Positions 18,201 to 25,621 of a stretch of DNA of 29,711 nucleotides are shown in pieces. The stretch's first letter is position 1; the number at the start of each line of letters is the position of its first letter. The stretch spans positions 1 through 29,711 of the IMG/VR virus record IMGVR_UViG_3300031812_000143; one strand, written 5' to 3'. The notes under the pieces are model-generated. The model ran no database searches. It saw only the letters and a program-made list of their open reading frames with translations, and was not told the origin of the DNA. Made by a program: the position numbers and the translations under genes. Source of the DNA: a virus.

Positions 18201-21200
18201 ACTGTTAGTATATCGCATCCAGTATCCATATCCCGTAAATGGTGAGAAGGCTGCCCGCTGAGCATTCAAATGCATGAGATTCTCAGCATAACGCCCAATA
18301 TATGGCCAATACCATGGCTTGATATTACAATCAAAGAAAAAAATACTATCATCAGATCTTTTGTAATAAGATTCAGCTTGCACATTAGCACCTATTAAAT
18401 CATAAGGCCAAGCAAAAAGATTACCTATACGATAAAAGACATCGTAATCATCCTCAAAAGACTTTGGAGGCACAACATACACTAATCGCTTCATCATGGA
18501 CTGATTACTAGACCAACGAATGCCTACAGAAGTAACCAATGGATCATTATTATACTCTGCTGTCATATAACCTGTTCTATCAGTATTGAACTGGGAATTC
18601 AAAGTGTTTTGTATGTTGACGGACGGAGTTATCACATTGTAATAGAAATATGCCTGATTACTTCCATAAAAGCGTCCCAAACTACCAGCAATTCTACTCC
18701 ACTTAGGAACATGACCTAAGCTAAAATCATAAAATATATTGTAAAAACCTTTATCATACACATTATTACTATCACTAGAATGCAGAGTAGATGTCGGATA
18801 TATCCTATATCTTGGAATTTCATCTTTCACAAAAACCATCTTGGTAACTATCGGCAATCTAAAGCTAAACAAACGCGTAACTATATCTTTACCAGGGAAT
18901 AAAAACCTTTGATTTGGATTTTGCAAACTTATATCTTCAGCTCTAAATCTATAAAGTGAGTTGCTTATTGTGTTAGTAGTTATGTCGGTGGGCCAGTTAC
19001 TATCGTAATAAGATGATGGCAGATATAAATTATTCGGTGTATAGTCGTCCGAATAGTATACAGTCTTAGGAGTACCACCGAAGTAGTTGTTATATATAGT
19101 GAAGTCTAAGAATGGCGCAAAGGTATTTAGAGATAAAGCAGATATCGTAAATTTATGTAGTTTTACATAATCATCTAACTTGATACCATCTTGTGTAAAA
19201 TTTACAGTCGACTTATTAGTTATCCTATATCTACCATATCTATCAATATTTGTCAGCTCTACTCTGTAAAAATAGACCTCTTCAAAACCTTCATATAGGG
19301 TACTCACATTTTGTAGTAGCCCCTGTCTAGGTTCAGCGTCTAATCCTGCTGACCACTTGTTCCACGCGTAGTCTGTAATGAAACCAACGTACTCCATATG
19401 CCAAAACCCAGAAAAAGGATTAGGCCCAACATTGATAACATTTTGGCTACTTACTATATTATCATTTTCATCAACCCTTACAAAGCGTGTCGGATTATCA
19501 TTTAGAACATCTGCATCGGCTCGTTCATTAGTTAAGTTATCCATAAACATGAACAGAACGTTTTTAGGATTGTAAGGATTATCATATACTATCATAGGCT
19601 CGTCAAATCTTTCGGTCTCATGGAGCATGACATTGCCTAGGTCTTTGTTTCCATATATACTAAGTCCACCAGTTGCGCTGACGTCACGCGTATTGGCATC
19701 GCTTCTACCGTACCGCAATGCGTCACTAAATTGACTATACTGAAGTGTCTGGGCTGGCAAATCTATCTCAAAGATAAGCCTTTGATAATATTGCGAGAAC
19801 TCGTCTGGATCAGCCGCTCTCGGCAAGTTATAAACCACACTAGTACCAACTAAGTCATTGTATCTGTTTGATATTAAACTTATATGTTCAGCCTTTTTGA
19901 TGGTTGGTATCTTATTGGTAGTGTTTATTCTGTCATTAGAAAGATAGTTTATATCTGGCATCATTGTTATGTAGTCTCTTTGCCTTTTTAGTATATTCGA
20001 GTTATCTATTACGCCATAAGATATAGGATGTTCTGTAACAAGACTTATCTTGCCTTTATATTTATTGACTCGGAACTCTTTACCCACAGCTCTATTGAAA
20101 ACGTCTTCCGTTTTAAACTTCACGTAGACAGCCTCACTCCAACCAAAGGCCGTAGTCTCGTAATTATAATCATCTGGTACTATAATCTCAACATCCTGTT
20201 CGTCTTTATCATATGGATAAGTTGTTCTATCGCAGAAATCCAACTCGTCTCTAACTACCCGATAAATATCCCCAAAGCAATTTATAACAGTGGCTTCATT
20301 AACGATATAGTAAGCACTACCAGCACTAACACCGTCTTCAATAGGATGCAAATAGTCTGTGGTAATATAGTTTTGGCCGATAGCCGAGTTGTTGCTAACT
20401 AAATCGGCCAAAACATTACCACTCACTATGTCTTCAAATTTTTCTAAGTTACTACGTTGTGAAGTCGGAGGTATATTAAATTGAGGACTTACTAAGTCAA
20501 TCAAATTGTGTCTTATTCTACTCATGCCTTTTAGTGTTCTAGGCACAATTGGTTCTATAAATTGAGTTTTTGTGCGCAAATAAACTTTATTATTATGATA
20601 AACAGCCACAAAATCATTATTCAAACTCTCAGCTAAGATTTCATCATTTACTTTGTAAAGTCTAATAACTACAACAAAAGTTTTTGTGTTTCTATAATCC
20701 AAAACGTGATATGGTTTTCTTCCTGAGTAATTTTTTTCCTCGTATTGTATTATCCCAGAGAAGTAATAGGCTGGGTTAGGAGTTACACGGCTAGGATAGT
20801 AGTAAGCCATAATTGGTCTGGGCCACATTCTGGGATGCGAGAACGCCCAAGCTTGCGGCTGACGCACTTCACCAGTGGAAAAAGTTGGGAATAATAGATT
20901 ATGAAAGTTCCATGTACCTATAAGTTCGTAATTTTGATATATGGTGTTATAAAAATTGTTGCCATTAAAACTCGCGTTAAGAGGTACAGGATTTGGGTTA
21001 TTAGTGGAAGGTAAAACATTAGAGTTCATAAGACGACGAATATAGTCTCTATTACTCTCGTGTACCATAACATATGCTCCGAGCGGGTTATAAGTTATAT
21101 ACATAGGTGTTAACAGATCAGTCTGATAGTAACTGCTTTTAATTACTATATCATCATATATCTTATAATAAGCCATATGCCGCTTCGCGACATCGTTGTT

Positions 21201-24200
21201 GATGTTATTCCCTTCTGCCAATTCAACACACATGCTTAGCAATGGCCTAACTCTTACATTAGGGAAAAATATCCTATTTGTCAAGGCTATGGTACGCAAC
21301 ACACTATAGGCAAAAAATCTTCTTTGAACGTCAAATTCAGCACATTCGGCAATTCGTTCACATTCAGGTTTTTCTGTTGAAAATGTACTGACGTAAGATG
21401 TCCACCTAAAAATGTTATAATTAGGCATATAATAGCTTCTAAAATCATCAAAACTGTTCCATAGCTTATCACCATTATTGTACATAGTATTGTTATAAGT
21501 AATCATAAGATTAGTCAATCCATTCATCGTTATAACGTAGCCCATTGTCTTTACTGATAGGGTAGTTTGTGTTAGTTTGTCTATTAGTACATGATTTCTT
21601 ACCTCGGAACTTATGAACACAGAACCCGCGTCAATGTAAAAGGGATTAAAATCTGAGCCTAAAAGTGGATTATTAGGATGAACTAAAAATCTAGCGTATC
21701 CAGAAGTTGCGTTTAGGTTGCTGGGAGGGATTCTTAAGTATCTAATTGTTCTTTGCTCGTATTCACCACTATCATTACTATTTAGAAAGTCCTTAATATG
21801 TATTAGTTTACCGATGCGTTCTATGGCTGTAAAGCTGCCACCGACATCTACAAAAAAGTAACCCAAAAAACTATTATAATAGCCATAATTTCTCAAATTT
21901 ACAATTTCGTCATCCGTAGTACTGTTAGGATTGTTTATATAGTACTTTTTTACGTTTTCTACCATTTCAGGAACGTTATCGTTAGGACGTATATCACGAT
22001 AAGTATTGAAAGCTTTAAAATGAGGTTTTATATCAAATCTTGGTAATATGGTATTGACATCTCTATATGGATACAATGGTAAGTAAGGTGCAAAAAACTC
22101 GTAACGCGATACTGTATAAACAGCATCAAGTGAATTACTTGTAAATTTGTGAGTACTTATACTTCTAATAGGACCAGGTAGCTTCATGTTATATCCATAA
22201 TCTGGAGGCACAATATATAAATAAGTAAGTTCGGCGTTTTGCGTATTCATTTCAGTATCGGGCATATGATTAGATACACGACCATGCTGCCAATATCCGT
22301 TTCTATCGGTTAATACAACAAAAAACAATGGTAATAAATGGTTATATGTCATAAGTGGTAATCTGTATGTGCTTAGATTTATATTACCTAACAATAAATT
22401 CATGTCAGGCACTGGATGTATGTCGTTATGGAAATAAGCGAAACGGTACTCGTAACCTAATCCGTATCTACTGGATGCCGCACCAAATTCCGGAGCATAA
22501 GAAAGCATACTATCAAAAGACTGCCAACACCAGGGTATGCTCGGTGATGCATCTGGATAATCAGGCACGGCTAACGTATAACTCATCAGGGCTAAAGCTA
22601 TCGCCCGATGTTGGAAAAACTTCTCACTATCTGTATTACCCACGTAGTTACTATTTATAGACCCACTATAAATATTCATACGCCGTAACCTTCTAGGCAA
22701 CTCAAAAGCTGTATCATTATTATCTACTTTACCCATTACTCTTACAGGTGTATTAGTAATACCGAAGGGTTGGATAAAAGTAAACACACGTCGCAAACGT
22801 CTGTCTATACTATTATCATCCGATGGCATATTTGAGATAGTAAATCCTAACTCGTGAGCGACACCTGGATCTATTTGCTTTCTAAAATATACATTACTCC
22901 ATAATAGTCCTCTAATATTAGTAGGCGAAGTAGCAAATAAATAATTATCTCTTATCCGATTTTCATTTATGAAGGCTGTATAAGTGTCCGGGTAGTTAAC
23001 CCAATTACAGAAGTTGGTAAGTATAAAGTTACTCGTCCTATTATTTATAAGTTCTCTACCAAAAAACGAATTAGACATTGCATTTATTAATTGTATTGTA
23101 TTATTCATATTTTGTACTGCTCTTATTGCCATAAACGCCATTTGTCTATTGAACGGTGGGAGCATAGTATGGTAATCAGAAAGCGCTGTAAAATAAGCGT
23201 AAGTCATTGTTGTGGTAGAGAACCCACTAGCTGGATTAATGTGATAATAGCTATTAGCCTGAGTGTAAGCTTTCAAGATTGTATTGTCCCTACGTTCGTT
23301 TTCCTGTATCCCAAAAGGTATTCTAAAATGGAAGTTATACTGCCTAGGTGTTAAACTATATCTACTAAATGTCGCCGGTTTTAATAGTATGGAAGTACCA
23401 CTATTACTAGTGAAACAATACGAATCTATTAGATAAATAGGGTAAAACTCTTGATACATTGGCATAAGGCCAGTGGGGATTGTTCTAGTCTTATGGCTTA
23501 TGAAATCTTTATCGCTTATATTGAGTTTGTTTTCCATATATGTTTTACGGCTGCTTAATCCAAATTCAACGGCATCCTGAGAACCATAAAAGTGCATCAT
23601 TGCCGCAGAAGCATAACCAGAAACGATATAATCAGAAGTATAATACGGCGTGAAATAAGTTCCATAACGATACTTAGAACCAGGCTTATACCTCAATGAC
23701 ATGCCGTAACTGAAAGAACCACCAAAACCAGCATGCTTAAAAGTTGAAATACCATCCTGGCCAGAAATAGAAAACACATATTCAAAAAAGTCGTAATTAG
23801 AATCTATATGACTTACACCAGACCAAGTAGAACCATTATAATACATAGGATAAAAATATCCATACGTCTTCATATTCTGGAAAGCGTTATGATTTACTAA
23901 TCGATTACTATATATGTGTCCAGAATTATCATGATTAAAACTAAAAGCATTGTTATGATTGTCTAAATCAAAAGATTCATAATAGAAGACTGTAGGAACA
24001 TAGAAATACGGATACATATATCTTTTATAGCTACCATTTGACATAGTTTCTGTTTTCGTAGGCATGCTGCTGTATAACAAATCCATAAAAACTCTGCGAT
24101 AATTATCATTATTGACTGAACCAAATGGTATATGTTCCGCTGCCCTAAGAATCTTGACTCTTGTAACACTATAGTCATAAAATGTTATATTGTCTAAAAT

Positions 24201-25055
24201 ACCCTCCTTAATCAACTTGTGGTATGCAAAATTTCTTTTACTAGAATCTGGTATAAAAGGCATATTTATCCCATCGGAAGACTTTACATGTTTTGTTCTT
24301 GTATTGCCTAAGTAACTATTTATAGACAAGTTATCTGTAAACCAATAACTATTAGCACTTAACCCGTATGTGTTGATTTCGTTTGTATTAAAGTAATGGT
24401 CGGGTTCGCTGGATGAGTAATCAAAAACGTAGTACTCATATCGGTTTGTTAAATCATAACTATGCAGAAAAGCATCAAGAGCATTAGCTCTATCAGGGCC
24501 AACGTTATAAGTATCAACTACCAGCTTTTGACGCCATATGGAAAATTCATAGGTTTTAAAATCATCGGCCAATTGAATGTAACTATAACTCCTATTAAAT
24601 CTATTGGAATACTTACCCTTTATTACCAAAAACGCATTATTTAATTGCGCCGTAACAAGCTTACCAGAATTAATATACCTACTCAAGTCAATGCACAGGT
24701 ATTTGCCATCAGATAGCAACCTAAGCTGCTCGACAGTGGGGTTATTAGAATGTACTGCACCATGACTTCTTTTTAGTGCCCCGTCTTTTTTTCTATTAAT
24801 GTAGTCATTGACGAGAGACTTCACCTTGCCAACTAACTCTACTATGTTAGCGTCAAACTGATCTGAAAAATCGTTACTTGCGTTTACACCAGTGCCATCG
24901 TACTTGCGATTTTTCAAGCGGTTCCATAACAACAATATCTGTTGTGTAGATACAAATGATAAAGGTGCTAAAAGGAATAAATCATGCGGCTCGATACACA
25001 ATAATAATAATGACAATAATATGAAAGACTGAATTGTTTCAAGTATTTTTATCAT
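12300..25055 (-). CDS. Giant 4251-aa protein of unknown function with an N-terminal membrane hairpin
   Basis: One uninterrupted frame of 12.75 kb, 43% of the window. Residues ~8-46 hold two hydrophobic stretches (FILLSLLLLC; LFLLAPLSFV...ILLLW) separated by EPHD and followed by the basic NRLKNRK, so the N-terminus is probably membrane-inserted. The remaining ~4200 residues are rich in Tyr, Asn, Ser, Pro and Arg and look beta-rich, without long coiled coils, low-complexity blocks or a known motif. Weakly similar segments recur, such as NPFYIDAGSVFIS (near 21640) and DPLYLDTGRVFIR (near 13400), hinting at diverged repeats. It starts in an ATGA overlap with the spanin, and primase follows after two bases. 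There is no RNA polymerase DxDGD motif and no tape-measure-like helical repeat. A surface fibre, a decoration protein or an envelope-spanning protein are all possible. Confidence 0.85.
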   Translation of the reverse strand: MIKILETIQSFILLSLLLLCIEPHDLFLLAPLSFVSTQQILLLWNRLKNRKYDGTGVNASNDFSDQFDANIVELVGKVKSLVNDYINRKKDGALKRSHGAVHSNNPTVEQLRLLSDGKYLCIDLSRYINSGKLVTAQLNNAFLVIKGKYSNRFNRSYSYIQLADDFKTYEFSIWRQKLVVDTYNVGPDRANALDAFLHSYDLTNRYEYYVFDYSSSEPDHYFNTNEINTYGLSANSYWFTDNLSINSYLGNTRTKHVKSSDGINMPFIPDSSKRNFAYHKLIKEGILDNITFYDYSVTRVKILRAAEHIPFGSVNNDNYRRVFMDLLYSSMPTKTETMSNGSYKRYMYPYFYVPTVFYYESFDLDNHNNAFSFNHDNSGHIYSNRLVNHNAFQNMKTYGYFYPMYYNGSTWSGVSHIDSNYDFFEYVFSISGQDGISTFKHAGFGGSFSYGMSLRYKPGSKYRYGTYFTPYYTSDYIVSGYASAAMMHFYGSQDAVEFGLSSRKTYMENKLNISDKDFISHKTRTIPTGLMPMYQEFYPIYLIDSYCFTSNSGTSILLKPATFSRYSLTPRQYNFHFRIPFGIQENERRDNTILKAYTQANSYYHINPASGFSTTTMTYAYFTALSDYHTMLPPFNRQMAFMAIRAVQNMNNTIQLINAMSNSFFGRELINNRTSNFILTNFCNWVNYPDTYTAFINENRIRDNYLFATSPTNIRGLLWSNVYFRKQIDPGVAHELGFTISNMPSDDNSIDRRLRRVFTFIQPFGITNTPVRVMGKVDNNDTAFELPRRLRRMNIYSGSINSNYVGNTDSEKFFQHRAIALALMSYTLAVPDYPDASPSIPWCWQSFDSMLSYAPEFGAASSRYGLGYEYRFAYFHNDIHPVPDMNLLLGNINLSTYRLPLMTYNHLLPLFFVVLTDRNGYWQHGRVSNHMPDTEMNTQNAELTYLYIVPPDYGYNMKLPGPIRSISTHKFTSNSLDAVYTVSRYEFFAPYLPLYPYRDVNTILPRFDIKPHFKAFNTYRDIRPNDNVPEMVENVKKYYINNPNSTTDDEIVNLRNYGYYNSFLGYFFVDVGGSFTAIERIGKLIHIKDFLNSNDSGEYEQRTIRYLRIPPSNLNATSGYARFLVHPNNPLLGSDFNPFYIDAGSVFISSEVRNHVLIDKLTQTTLSVKTMGYVITMNGLTNLMITYNNTMYNNGDKLWNSFDDFRSYYMPNYNIFRWTSYVSTFSTEKPECERIAECAEFDVQRRFFAYSVLRTIALTNRIFFPNVRVRPLLSMCVELAEGNNINNDVAKRHMAYYKIYDDIVIKSSYYQTDLLTPMYITYNPLGAYVMVHESNRDYIRRLMNSNVLPSTNNPNPVPLNASFNGNNFYNTIYQNYELIGTWNFHNLLFPTFSTGEVRQPQAWAFSHPRMWPRPIMAYYYPSRVTPNPAYYFSGIIQYEEKNYSGRKPYHVLDYRNTKTFVVVIRLYKVNDEILAESLNNDFVAVYHNNKVYLRTKTQFIEPIVPRTLKGMSRIRHNLIDLVSPQFNIPPTSQRSNLEKFEDIVSGNVLADLVSNNSAIGQNYITTDYLHPIEDGVSAGSAYYIVNEATVINCFGDIYRVVRDELDFCDRTTYPYDKDEQDVEIIVPDDYNYETTAFGWSEAVYVKFKTEDVFNRAVGKEFRVNKYKGKISLVTEHPISYGVIDNSNILKRQRDYITMMPDINYLSNDRINTTNKIPTIKKAEHISLISNRYNDLVGTSVVYNLPRAADPDEFSQYYQRLIFEIDLPAQTLQYSQFSDALRYGRSDANTRDVSATGGLSIYGNKDLGNVMLHETERFDEPMIVYDNPYNPKNVLFMFMDNLTNERADADVLNDNPTRFVRVDENDNIVSSQNVINVGPNPFSGFWHMEYVGFITDYAWNKWSAGLDAEPRQGLLQNVSTLYEGFEEVYFYRVELTNIDRYGRYRITNKSTVNFTQDGIKLDDYVKLHKFTISALSLNTFAPFLDFTIYNNYFGGTPKTVYYSDDYTPNNLYLPSSYYDSNWPTDITTNTISNSLYRFRAEDISLQNPNQRFLFPGKDIVTRLFSFRLPIVTKMVFVKDEIPRYRIYPTSTLHSSDSNNVYDKGFYNIFYDFSLGHVPKWSRIAGSLGRFYGSNQAYFYYNVITPSVNIQNTLNSQFNTDRTGYMTAEYNNDPLVTSVGIRWSSNQSMMKRLVYVVPPKSFEDDYDVFYRIGNLFAWPYDLIGANVQAESYYKRSDDSIFFFDCNIKPWYWPYIGRYAENLMHLNAQRAAFSPFTGYGYWMRYTNSQHIISPRMAFWFNNQDFIDNITGSTSNFTPTQSQIKFSVNSEYGYSYGRVVNPYKDFIAYERPYGDIPVNKSLRLNKYTRRFPNSTNTTRFSVISDVYRSTMLNTGSVFNTMSLKTSALVEIPQGFIYNMLISNYQPAIPLFAVHGIRKSYNLPYNSFRVQNIQLRRTSYGRWASSQLLYTNNHICFDTPPYGTPLGGSFYLQQYMLSNIPLYYYYNDGNSIERLFRKVHFNQELALKHFIPTELYYFVSYPVFLTNEQVLDPSKVEHQYEPFYTSTAKLNLVYIGTQKFYPLVSYGIPYVKLFYPFADLMIEYNKKSITEKFSPDIIRYSKTLYRYPLTSLGYKNRGMPIYSIYIDGQYDFNHTPLNLSTNVDVRGNRAMSQSAMLSYLESDAIDYSTYDLSGIYRHAYYDVAAASEDTELRSFLENNRSALAMAGAMNFLAGTSPNLKTSELVLRKLYNYYGTDTAAYDMMIFYFHAQNEEHTSYHLDRIGVLGHPKDQNTKVTTDFLNILKYSPNTLSNISNISNMSNIYTVDYYNISASYASTKMILERDIIKRPLSSAFGIFSNSALSRSGANIRNYFYITSRLIYEDLLLQSYHYRSYVPLPNEGIYIPSTHLEFNLMLNQSVSAKALFFVGNPYYIRSELANKANIYFVYNDYKVLSQFYKRAKRYRYRVRMPMVDGLRVSVGVMPLGYNATHAYSVGPAGAVGARNYSQYTDRHFGEYHLPARETTNFASAGSMPINSSREVQVNVANTIRGTNNQLETAKYVQSPKSLFHTITSIKREERVIFWARNPYLIDVLTIYPKPIIIDPLSIYQKEALSCASLYMSDYLAYVPYGALGNVSPRHISHTEANSEIYPDRIFSFLTRLIWQRAVIDAGILGDLVITGNSETDYQQYRISLDNSTYWDVSYLELTFSFPIGAVIEASGLGYDKWSYHEWDIGYWFNGTGTGAQHLPVPRRWLNHMTMYTNTLPMLTRTQEIRRYVYRTLPGYAMDIMQLHNPQTFFLSMYGNPTHTMLYLSHVLGSSAYNNKVVHEMRFDMELLHDLNDTVTYNNYWPHMQHTEVNMRVENMNIKRFLISPHHYYTIKALLEPKYYDLYRLNTQTLYDYEKYDRLVNSSGNGGVVTAIDVFNDGSNNGQTTDGNMNDPYYDLFFNNITQPESLYWTKRDLIFTTTYNIIDHAYTLRESSSPFYGIFVSNGTYSGSVSPYEWLGGLYFLLNSDNYIINHSVPPASIDSARVQPRILIPEATYVPVFYTFNTSLSTRRLSLYRTAIFASDIEPQPIFQHKGESTIFDNTTSHRTLRSDIDIANSIFTNSMYNIEFDNVIVSNRMQTPLNDMYKKSFTLDLFYNTSPNASFRFSYNIPNNNLFYLEFNGFGRFEYNMNYADLLIRNTAPFSVFDWLAYWPINKFLIDVYSYSMSAVKLLGDDINMLFRFPKEMIIKVRMSPSGDITYDWLNLSFPPLFALDYSMWRRYSGSDICIAVDAFSQISYVDKAGETDKSEQLGTSIILGLSQAGLQPIAFNMAYNTRGYNIWNFTHRIDYFWFSWVFGVTMQNSTARSHASMFKTARDYGSMEQLSIKQPVLRANTLSHYMYDPLYLDTGRVFIRPRLYPIDQLSGNEPVSNETTLNMPLFVSADAIYMDNPQRYVRNASGEREWVNELYSFDHLGDPSRTVQFYYMNSDTGGVSYPPETQIPQGYRTGSNVMNRPYGGYDQAIIKQGTGASVANFYHLVEAEPSMTRLWSIQCGLNTAPLTRTGDELTYEYGVPVSNNHMVTSHGLHYEATIADYFLGNMFLYRENDNSLYEGHPLPHPNFIIFGRSDNIYKFLGNPVPEVTYSAPPMSYTIEIGLKLYTALNSSDGTINRNQHQDITIRPYQKHLSFSTDTSIQLPHTYSYERLLQNSCFAQHAFPAMVRNKHDIDYHHQAEYAFSNGGIFANIASSYMKAIAQNPPSGVDDGFVKVDI
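16606..16641. repeat. Four tandem 9-nt repeats inside the giant gene
   Basis: Four units of consensus ATATT(G/A)CT(T/A/C) lie end to end. On the coding (minus) strand they give a short SNI/SNM run (LSNISNISNMSNIY). A small local expansion in an otherwise complex sequence; no function suggested. Confidence 0.8.
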
Positions 25056-25573
25056 AGGTTATTTTTTATATAACTTCTAATACCTCTCATCATGGCAATT
25101 ATAAGAAAGATTATTACGAATACTATGAATGCTATTGTAATGAAATCATCATAAAACTTATTTTTATCAAAAGATTTCTTAGGTTCTGCGTATCTTGTTA
25201 TGTACACTGTTTTTTCTCTTATTATCGTATCTGTAACACAGTCTCCTTTGACGTATACTGTATCGTTCTGTCTAATGATTCTAATCTGCATTCTATCGTT
25301 TTTGATTTGTATTGTATCTGATTTTTTCAACGTGTCTATACGAATTATAGTATCTAATCTTATGCTATCGCGAATTATGGTTAGGGTTTCCGAACTATCG
25401 TATGGTGTTTCTGGTAGCTTATACGTGTTTACTAAGTAACTGTACACGAATTCTGGGCTGGTTAGTTCTGCAGCCTTGCTGATTTTTTTGACTGCTCGTT
25501 TTTCTCCACTGCAGGAAAGTAGTAAGGTTGTCAATAATAAGATAACGGCGGTTTTGATTTTGAATAGCCACAT
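25052..25573 (-). CDS. Unimolecular spanin candidate (lipoprotein with C-terminal membrane helix)
   Basis: 173 aa. The N-terminus is a lipoprotein signal: MWLFKIK, hydrophobic ILLLTTLLLS, then Cys21 in LLSC. Residues ~144-161 (ITIAFIVFVIIFLIIAMM) are a transmembrane helix followed by a basic tail (RGIRSYIKNNL). Between them is a ~115-residue periplasmic part full of short alternating T-D-T-I/V strands (SIRLDTIIRIDTLKKSDT, NDTVYVKGDCVTDTI). An outer-membrane lipid anchor at one end and an inner-membrane helix at the other is the architecture of u-spanins such as phage T1 gp11, which fuse the two membranes at lysis of Gram-negative hosts. No endolysin is visible nearby. The stop overlaps the giant gene's start (ATGA), and a late-type box lies 9 nt upstream. 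Confidence 0.6.
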   Translation of the reverse strand: MWLFKIKTAVILLLTTLLLSCSGEKRAVKKISKAAELTSPEFVYSYLVNTYKLPETPYDSSETLTIIRDSIRLDTIIRIDTLKKSDTIQIKNDRMQIRIIRQNDTVYVKGDCVTDTIIREKTVYITRYAEPKKSFDKNKFYDDFITIAFIVFVIIFLIIAMMRGIRSYIKNNL

Positions 25574-25582
25574 AGTTAGTGT

Positions 25583-25590
25583 AAATATAC
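25583..25590 (-). promoter_or_regulatory. Late-promoter-like box GTATATTT, minus strand, before the spanin-giant operon
   Basis: On the minus strand GTATATTT is followed after 9 nt by ATG at 25573, so the predicted leader is a few bases longer than at the other boxes. It sits in the 48-bp divergent gap between the spanin and sliding clamp genes and is the only box of this type I see for the 14.6-kb stretch down to the primase end. Confidence 0.5.
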
Positions 25591-25621
25591 GAAAAGAAAT
25601 AGTTTCGATGCATGGTGGGAC

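Noticed and set aside
20028-20402. Plus-strand frames inside the giant gene, the longest 124 aa, plus others at 16020, 22355 and 23091
   Set aside because: They lie antisense within one continuous coding frame, show no domain and have no promoter box with a start at the right spacing.
12300-25055. Giant protein as a virion RNA polymerase or tape measure
   Set aside because: No DxDGD-type catalytic motif seen, and no long helical or coiled-coil repeats; composition is Tyr/Asn/Pro-rich.
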